A DNA stretch of 64,000 nt from Pohlia nutans (Eukaryota > Streptophyta > Bryopsida > Bryales > Mniaceae), in NCBI GenBank assembly GCA_022496805.1, contig CM040091.1:24108336-24172335 (forward strand), in the 5' to 3' direction. Shown piece by piece: positions 55,875-64,000 of this stretch. The notes under the pieces were generated by a model that saw only the letters and a program-made list of their open reading frames with translations, made no database searches and was not told the DNA's origin. The first letter of the stretch is position 1, and each line of letters begins with the position of its first letter. The position numbers and the translations under genes were made by a program.

Positions 55875-58800
55875 TGTCGTAGCACGTGATACCGGATATT
55901 CCCCTAGAACGCACTTTTTCGTATTAAGAACGCTCGTAGAGGTGATTTCCGGGTTATCGTTCCACAGGGATTCTGTGAAGTGGATAGCTTCCGGAGATGG
56001 TCCCGGACTGGTGATCTCTCTCTCTCTGTCACCAGCTGAATTCCTCTTTCCTACCTAACCGGGCCTCCTCCTACTGACTGACCCGGTTACGACTAGATCC
56101 AGTTTTCGTCCGAGTTGGGAATTTATCCAACCGTACTCTGCCCGGTCTATCAAAACAACTCAAACCGGTTTATATTAACCTCTGTTTTCCTTCAGAGGGT
56201 TCTCCATTTACATTTAGCTGTGCTGGATTTAAAGACACACCCTTCCTGCTGATTCAAGTGATGGGAAATTCACTACCTTCCGGTTATCCTAACTCCGTTC
56301 CTCTATTCGGGTAATCCCCGTACTGCGCTTCAGCTGCATATTCATCCCAAACCCACAGCCGGTCACTTAAGCGTAACCCGGGTTTCCCCCTTCTACAAAT
56401 TACTACAACGACTTGATAACCGGGATGGACATTTACCCAGGGTATCTAGAATTGATTCGACTCCTAACAGTTCATTTTACTCTGATCATTCCGACTCTCT
56501 TTATCACATGGCCTACCCAGGTTCTGGCACCTCAACCGGACTACCCGTCTAGGAGATTTGAAAGGACTGGAGTACCCCCTTCGATCCACTCAGCCACTAC
56601 CTCGGATCACACCTTGCAACCGGGCGCGGAATAACTAGATCTACAACAGAATCCGATCAAGGCTTCCGGTTACCAAGGGACTTAATTGGACCACCATCTC
56701 AATCAACAACCACGTACACACACAGACACACACACAGCCGCTCCGGTTGTAGAAGAGTATGCTTATGATCATTTTTAAAGAGAAAATGGTACACAAAAGA
56801 AGACCCCAGGAATGAGTAACATCCCTGGATAAAAAGAAAACACAAAGCCGACTAGATCCGAGAAACCCGCAGATCCGGAAAAGCCGGGGGGGGCAACCCC
56901 TCGACTTAGTTCTCTTCCTACGCTGCAACTAACATTAGAATCCTAAAAACTAACTTCCAAACAGAGTCCTATCCTACTTCTTTAAAAAGGACCCCGTTCA
57001 AAGTGGTCGGATCCACTAAGTCCGGGCCACCAATTCCGGGACTCCGATGATTCCGGACAGCTACAGGTCTACTTGCGGCTGCTATTCCTCATCTTCCGGG
57101 CTCCCTACCACGATTGGATCTGCCGGCCTATCTCCCCGAGTTCCGCGCCCCGCCGACTGTCCCTCCTGTTGCTTTTCCGCCCTGTCCGGGTGGACATCCA
57201 TTGCCTCCATACCTTCGCTCAAATCCCGGACTTCTTCTGGGCTTACTCCCGCGGGTCTGGCCATGTGGATGGGCTCCACATCCACCACGGTCCGGGAGGT
57301 AGGTTCCTCCTGATCCGACTCCTCCTCCGAAGAGCTCTCTCGGATGCATTCCGCAAGTACCCGGAACTCCACCAAATATGCTTCTACCTTGTTCGCGTAC
57401 TCCCGGACTACATTCTTCATCCGAGCTGCTCCCTCCAATCCCGGTTGAAGGACCCTCTCGTCGTACAACCGGGCCTTCGTTTGGGCCTCCCCATTTGATT
57501 GGAACAATCTGGATAGCCTGGAGACGCACTGCCGGCTTGTTTCTGCTACACTCCGGATGGTATCCTCTTGCTCCCGTATCTGCAACTCCTTCCTCTGTAC
57601 ATGGGCCTCCATCTTGTCAATGTAGGCTACCTTTCGTTGCAGCTCCTCCTCAAATCCCTTCAAGAGAGCCGCCGATTCGCTCTCTGCTTCCCGGATACCC
57701 TGCAGTTGTCCGGTTAGCTCATTCTCCCTCTCCCTCCTCCGGATGAGTTATCTCTGGAGCTTCCGAATCCGCGCCGGATACTCCAGAACGTTGTTCATCC
57801 GGAGAAGAGTCCATGTCTCCCGGAGAGCAGCGAACGTGGGGTTGTACTGCTCCGTAACCATGTCCAGTGCCACCCGTGTCTGCAGTAACATGTCCTCCAT
57901 CCGGAGCGGTTCTCTTCGTTCCGCTGGCACATTTCCAGATGGGCCTGCCTCCTGGACCGGTTATGTTTCCGCTGGCATTTCCTGCTCCTGGTCCCCCTCA
58001 TCTCCGGTTTCTTCTTCGTCCTCCCCTGCCTCCTTGGGACGTTTGTTGAGTGGGGTCACCTTCCTCCGGGCCGGTCCCTTCTTCTTTCCTGGCGTGGTAT
58101 TCGGTCCTTCCGGTTCTTCCTCTCCCTCAACCAGGAGGACTAACTTCCTCTTCCGCCCCTGGGATCGCGGCTAGGACGGACCTCCCTCCTGGTCTATCCG
58201 GTTCTCTTCTTCCATGCGCTCCTGTGGAGCCGCCGGAGTAGAATCGTCCTTCATTGGTCCGGGTCCCTCTACCGGTTGCTCCTGGGGCAGGGGTGGAGAA
58301 GGCCTTGTCTCCCCCTCTGGCCTGGACTCCTCGATCGGATTCAACCGAGGTTGTGTCTGGGAAGGACCGCCCACCTCCGGTTGAGGAATTGCCTCTTGTC
58401 CTCTCGCCGGCTTCTTTCGGGTTAGCTTCGGCTGTGGAGAATCCTCCTCCTCATCCGGATTCCCCTCCCGGGCCCTTGTTCTCTGCTCCGGCTGATGTCT
58501 CGCTCCACCCGGTCGTTCTAGCCCCGGGTCCCTTCTCCCTTCCTGCCGCTCCTCCTGCTGCGGCCTGGCGACACCCGGTCGGCCTCCCTCCGGGCGGTCT
58601 TCTCTCCACTTGGTTTTGTTCTCCGGATTGGGGCTAGAATTGCCCAGTGGCCTTCTTACCGGTTGGTCTTCCTTTTCCTTCCGGAGCTCCTCTCCTCGGA
58701 CTCTGCTCCTATCCGGTTGGGTTGCAGGTGGAGCCATCCTTCTCTTCTCCGGTCGGGACGACGAGCCGGTTCTGCTGGTCCCCGCTCCTCCGCCCGGAAG

Positions 58801-60205
58801 CGTTGTCTTCTTCTTGGCCGGGCTTCTCACCCCCGGAATAGGCACTTCCTCCAACCTCCTCTTCTCTTCTGCCGTGAGGCACCCATGTTTCTCGTACAAG
58901 TGGTAGAGAAATGGGGCTAATGGGCATCCCTTCTTGTTGTCGAGGTTACCCGCCCACTTCTGCTTGTTCCAGTGGATCAGGATTGCCCAGTTGATCCGTT
59001 TCTTCCGGAGAAGGGCGGAGTAGATACCTCGGGCCAACGTCACAGTGAGGGTGGTGGGCTTCTCCGGATTGAGGATGGGCACCACATACTGGAGCAGCCG
59101 TTGCTCCCGGGGTATAATGCAGTCCGCCACCTTGAATCCGTCCTTGTCCGGGAGATGACTGAACCGCATCTTCACCTAGTCCGTGTCGCCCTTGCCTCCC
59201 GGTTCCAGGTCCTCGTTGGTGTCCGGGAAGTCGTACAGTTCCCGCCACATCTCCCGGGTCCAACTGCCATACTTCGCCCGGATGGTTGTCCGGAAAGCGT
59301 TCACCATGGACCCGCCCTCGATTTCCTCCAGCATCCGGGAGTCCTGCACATCCCACACTCTCCTAAACAATCCCAAGCACCCCATTTTCTGGAGGTCTTG
59401 CATTAGCTCGTCGAAGTCTTGTTCTTGTTGCGGGATGTCCGGGCAGATACGTTTCTCCGGAATCTTGGCCCCGGCTCCCCTGCATACCATGGCTGCGGAC
59501 TCTGGGCGGACTTCTTCACTCCTCCGGATGTGACGCAGCTCGTTCTCCAGATGCGCCCTCTCTTTCCTCGGTAAACCTCGCGCCTCTCGCTCCGGGCGCT
59601 TCCCTTTCCGCTTCCGGGGTGTTCTTCTAACCTCCCGGAGACCCCGCGACCCTTTTCTTGGCTGCGAACTTCCTTTCTTCCTCAAATTTCGCCGGAAATG
59701 GCGGTGCGCACTGTCCGGAGGCGCGCCTATTTCAAATTCTAACCTTGCGTCGCTGTCTCTCACCGGGTGTTCAGTTTCCCTCACTCCCGGACGCTCAGAA
59801 TCTGCAAAATACGGTCGCTCAATGCTCTCTTCTTCCGGTCCCACACTATCAATTCTACTGCTATCCGGAAGCTCGAAATTCTGCTGGCGCGGACAACTGG
59901 AGCTGTAAAGAGTGAATGAACAGTGGGTCGCTCAGTTTAGAGCGGCCCACTTCAATGCTCCGACCGTGACCGGGTCCATCAGAGACCCGTCCACACCCCT
60001 CCGGTCTCCCATCCGGTATCCCACCGGAACCTGCTGTAAATCTAGTCCTGAAATAATTCCTCTAGGCTGCGCCCGGATTTTACTCTCTCTCCAAATAAAT
60101 AATTGGGCCATTATGGCCACTACTCCTCCTATTTACGGCGGGAAGACTACTCCTAGTTGCCCTAGAAACCCTAAGTAGCGGCTTTCGGTAAAACGAGGTT
60201 TGACA
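55875..60205 (-). mobile_element. Family-D element E, 4331 bp, minus orientation
   Basis: On the + strand it starts TGTCGTAGCACGTG and ends AAACGAGGTTTGACA, the same two termini as element D. The left flank is gypsy F, with AGGTT directly before the start. The right flank is satellite (CCTCG), so the expected duplication is missing. Either the right side was rearranged or the satellite array moved in later. Confidence 0.85.
57082..60120 (-). pseudogene. Family-D ORF in element E, several stops
   Basis: One frame of about 1013 codons with stops at 59929 (TGA), 59176 (TAG), 58171 (TAG), 57961 (TAA) and 57748 (TAA). The first two stand where element D has Trp (ALNWAAH, DSDWVKA), which fits G to A changes. 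The same layout as in D: variable N-terminus, globular region (MLEEIEGGSM, WTREMWRELYDFPDT), charged linker, coiled coil (about 57800-57350) and a tail ending SPEDEE. The retained similarity over 1000 codons indicates that the family once had a protein-coding role. Confidence 0.8.
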
Positions 60206-63200
60206 CCTCGTAAGTCATCCTCGTGGACGAGGACCTATCCATGGTCCTCCATTTCAAAGAATACCAAACTGGTTGTTCAAAATTTAAAAAAAATTTAGCA
60301 CAACTGAGGGGCTCGTGACTGGGTGAGAGAGCCACCCCACACTTACTGTGAGTACCTTTGAAGTCATCCTCGTGGACGAGAACCTATCCATGGTCCTCCA
60401 TTTCAAAGAATACTATACTCGATGTTCAAAATTTAAAAAAAATTAGCACAACTGAGGGGCTCGTGACAGGGTGAGAGAGCCACCCCACACTCACTGTGAC
60501 TACCTTGAAAGTCATCCTCGTGGCCGAGGACCTATCTATGGTCCTCCATTTCAAAGAATTCCATACTCGATGTTCAAAATTTTAAAAATATTTAGCACAA
60601 CTGAGAAGCTCGTGACAGGGTGAGCGAGCCACCCCACCCTCACTGTGAGCACCTCCAAAGTCATCCTTGTGAACGAGGACCTATCCATGGTCCTCCATTT
60701 CAAAGAATACCAAACTCGATGTTCACATTTTTTTTTAAAATAGCACAACTGAGGGGCTCGTGACAGGGTGAGAGAGCCACCCCACACTCACTCTGAGCAC
60801 CTCGAAAGTCATCCTCGTGAACGAGAACCTATCTATGGTCCTCCATTTCAAAAATACCAAATTGGATGTTCAAAATTTTAAAAGAATTTAGGACAACTAA
60901 GGGGTTCGTGACAGGGTGAGAGAGCCACCCCACACTCACTGTGAGTACCTCGAAAATCATCCTCATGGACGAGGACCTATCCATAGTCCTCCATTTCAAA
61001 GAATACCATACTCGATGTTCAAAATTTAAAAAAAATTAGCACAACTGAGGGGCTCGTGACACGGTGAGAGAGCCACCCGACACTCACTGTGAGCACCTCG
61101 AAAGTCATCCTCGTGGACGAGGACCTATCCATGGTCCTCCATTTCAAAGAATACCATACTCGATGTTCAAAATTTAAAAAAAAGTTAGCACAACTGAGGG
61201 GCTCGTGACTGGGTGAGAGAGCCAGCCCACACTCACTTTGAGTACCTTGAACATCATCCTCGTGGACGAGGACCTATCCATGGTCCTCCATTTCAAAGAA
61301 TACCAAACTGGATGTTCAAAATTTAAAAAAAAGTTAGCACAACTGAGGGGCTCGTGACTGGGTGAGAGAGCCAGCCCACACTCACTTTGAGTACCTTGAA
61401 CATCATCCTCGTGGACGAGGACCTATCCATGGTCCTCCATTTCAAAGAATACCAAACTGGATGTTCAAAATTTAAAATTTTTTTAGCACAACTGAGAGGC
61501 TCGTGACATGGTGAGCGAGCCACCCCACACTTACTGTGAGTACCTTTGAAGCCATCCTCCTGAACGAGGACCTATCCATGGTCCTCCATTTCAAAGAATA
61601 CCAAACTGGATGTTCAAAATTTTAAAAGAATTTAGCACAACAAAGAGGCTCGTGACGGGGTGAGAGAGCCACCCCACACTCACTATGAGTACCTCGAAAG
61701 TCATACTCGTGGACGAGGATCTATCCATGGTCCTCCATCTCAAAGAATACCAAATTGGATGTTCAAAATTTAAAAAAATTTAGCACAACTAAGGGGCTCG
61801 TGACAGAGTGAGAGAGCCACCCCCACACTCCCTGTGAGTACCTTGAAAGTCATCCTCGTGGACGAGGACCTATCCATCGTCCTCCATTTCAAAGAATACC
61901 AAACAGGATGTTCAAAAATTTAAAAGAATTTAGCACAACTAAGGGGCTCGTGACGGGGTGATTGAGCCACCCCACTCTCACTATGAGTACCTCGAAAGTC
62001 ATACTCGTGGACGAGGACCTATCCATTGTCCTCCATTTCAAAGAATACCATACTCGATGTTCAAAATTTAAAATAAATTAGCACAACTGAGGGGCTCGTG
62101 ACAAGGTGAGAGAGCCACCCCACACTCACTGTGAGCACCTCGAAAGTCATCCTCGTGAACGAGGACCTATCCATGGTCCTCCATTTCAAAAATACCAAAC
62201 AGGATGTTCAAAATTTTAAAAGAATTTAGCACAACTAAGGGGTTCGTGACGGGTTCAGATAGCCACCCCACACTCACTGTGAGTACCTCGGAAGTCATCC
62301 TCGTGGACGAGGACCTATCTAGGGTCCTCCATTTAAAAATAAACAAAACTCGATGTTCAAAATTTAAAAAAAAATTAGCACAACTAAGGGGCCCGTGAGT
62401 AGGTGAGAGAGCCACTCCACACTCACTTTGAATACCTCGAAAGTCATCCTCGTGATCAAGGACCTATCCATGGTCCTCCATTTCAAAAATACCAAACTGG
62501 ATGTTCAAAATTTTAAAAGAATTTAGCACAACTAAGGGGCTCGTGACGGGGTGAGAGAGCCACCCCACACTCACTGTGAGTACCTTGAAAGTCATACTCG
62601 TGGACGAAGACCTATCCAATGTGCTCTATTTCAAAGAATACCAAATTGGATGTTCAAAATTTAATAAAATTTAGCACACCTAAGGGGCTCGTGACAGGGT
62701 GAGAGAGCCACCCCACACTCACTGTGAGTACCTTGAAAGTCATCCTAGTGGACGAGGACCTATCCATGGTCCTTCAATTCAAACAATACCAAACTGGATG
62801 TTCAAAATTTTAAAAAACATTTGCACAACTGAGGGGCTCGGGACACGGTGAACGAGCCACCCCACACTTACAGTGAGTACCTATGAAGTCATCATTGTGG
62901 ACGAGGACCTAACCATGGTCCTCCATTTCAAAGAATACCATACTCGATGTTCAAAATTTTAAAAGAATTTAGCACAACTAAGGGGTTCGTGACAGGGTGA
63001 GAGAGCCACCCTACACTCACTGTGAGTACCTCGAAAGTCATCCTCGTGGACGAGGACCTATCCATGGTCCTCCATTTCAAAGAATACCAAACTGGATGTT
63101 CAAAATTTTAAAAAAATTTAGCACAACTGAGGAGCTCGTGACATGGTAAGCGAGCCACCCCACACTTACTGTGAGTACCTTTGAAGTCATCCTCGTGGAC

Positions 63201-64000
63201 GAGAACCTATCCATGGTCCTCCATTTCAAAGAATACTATGCTCGATGTTCAAAATTTAAAAAAAATTAGCACAACTGAGGGGCTCGTGACAGGGTGAGAG
63301 AGCCACCCCACACTCACTGTGACTACCTTGAAAGTCATCCTCGTGGCCGAGGACCTATCTATGGTCCTCCATTTCAAAGAATTCCATACTCGATGTTCAA
63401 AATTTAAAAAACATTTAGCACAACTCAGGGGCTCGTGACACGGTGAGCGAGCCACCCCACACTCAATGTGAGTACCTTTGAAGTCATGCTCGTGGACGAG
63501 GACCTATCCATGGTCCTCTATTTCAAAGAATACCAAACTGGATGTTCAAAATTTTAAAAAAAATTAGCACAACTGAGGGGCTCGTGACAGGGTGCGAGAG
63601 CCACCCCACACTCACTGTGAGCACCTCGAAAGTCATCCTCGTGATCGAGGACCTATCCATTATCCTCCATTTCAAAGAATACCTAACTGGATGTTCAAAA
63701 TTGAAAAAAAAATTAGCACAACTGAGGGGCTCGTGACAGGGTGAAAGAGCCACCCCACACTCACTGTGAGTACGTCGAAAGTCAAACTCGTGGATGAAGA
63801 ACTATTTATGGTCTTCCATTTCAAAGAATACCAAACTGGATGTTGAAACTTTAAAAAAACTTAGCACAACTGTGGGGCTCGTGACAAGGTGAGCGAGCCA
63901 CAACACAGTCACTTTGAGTACCTTTGAAGTCATCGTCGTGGACGAGAACCTATCCATGGTCCTCCATTTCAAAGAATACTATACTCGATGTTCAAAATTT
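60206..64000. repeat. Satellite array, 148-149 bp unit, about 25 copies, continues beyond the window
   Basis: GTCATCC words recur at 60214, 60363, 60511, 60660 and 60808, a spacing of 148-149 bp. Each unit carries TCCTCG-TGGA-CGAGGA followed by a second inverted pair, GAGGACC and GGTCCTC, an A/T-rich TTCAAAATTTAAAA tract, and GAGGGGCTCGTGACAGGGTG. Units differ by point changes and small gaps. Open frames on both strands repeat from unit to unit and are not genes. Confidence 0.95.

Noticed and set aside
60206..64000. CRISPR-like array
   Set aside because: The whole 148-bp unit repeats; there are no short repeats with unique spacers and no cas genes.

Overview
The window looks like transposon-rich, repeat-rich nuclear DNA of a green plant. 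A streptophyte alga or a bryophyte-grade plant is possible, but I cannot name the species. The signs are spliceosomal introns with GT/AG borders, many CCCTAAA/TTTAGGG-type short motifs, a non-chromovirus Ty3/gypsy family with an extra 3' ORF, hAT and Tc1/mariner relics, and two kinds of satellite DNA. Only one gene looks like an ordinary intact host gene: a six-exon, 212-codon gene on the minus strand at 37619-40486.

Layout, left to right. 1-2916: a candidate exon and degenerate 22-23 bp minisatellites. 2922-16104: a complete but dead Ty3/gypsy element (A) with GTCGT target duplications. Its 3' LTR is split by a 2.27 kb hAT-like insertion. 16110-18950: the other half of the minisatellite locus. 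18986-22911: copy 1 of a multi-exon gene family that joins a ParB-like domain to a beta-class DNA-methyltransferase-like domain. 23557-25857: hAT transposase relic. 26475-27328: 127-bp satellite. 27330-29315: gypsy fragment B, fused to copy 2 of the ParB/methylase family (29316-31721). 32744-35272: Tc1-like transposon with 556-bp inverted repeats. 35545-36924: foldback element inside a TA microsatellite. 37619-40486: host gene. 43373-43980: fragment of an unusual element family (D). 43987-48446: copy 3 of the ParB/methylase family, minus strand. 48524-53837: minus-strand gypsy LTR (C) split by a complete family-D element. 53838-55874: gypsy fragment F. 55875-60205: second family-D element (E). 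60206-64000: 148-bp satellite array.

Two things stand out. First, the ParB/methylase family has three copies here. In each copy it ends in a GGCTC-rich tail at a TGCTAG motif, after which the flanks are unrelated, as if it moved as a unit. All three are broken in different ways, and one block of 2.8 kb is nearly identical in two of them. Second, family D is a 4.3-4.6 kb element with TGTCA/TGACA ends and a 5-bp target duplication. It has no LTRs and one long ORF whose layout parallels the 3' ORF of the gypsy family.

The coding sequences do not form a working pathway. The window is best read as nested insertions and decay around one host gene, with relics of a possibly mobile or domesticated ParB-methylase gene.
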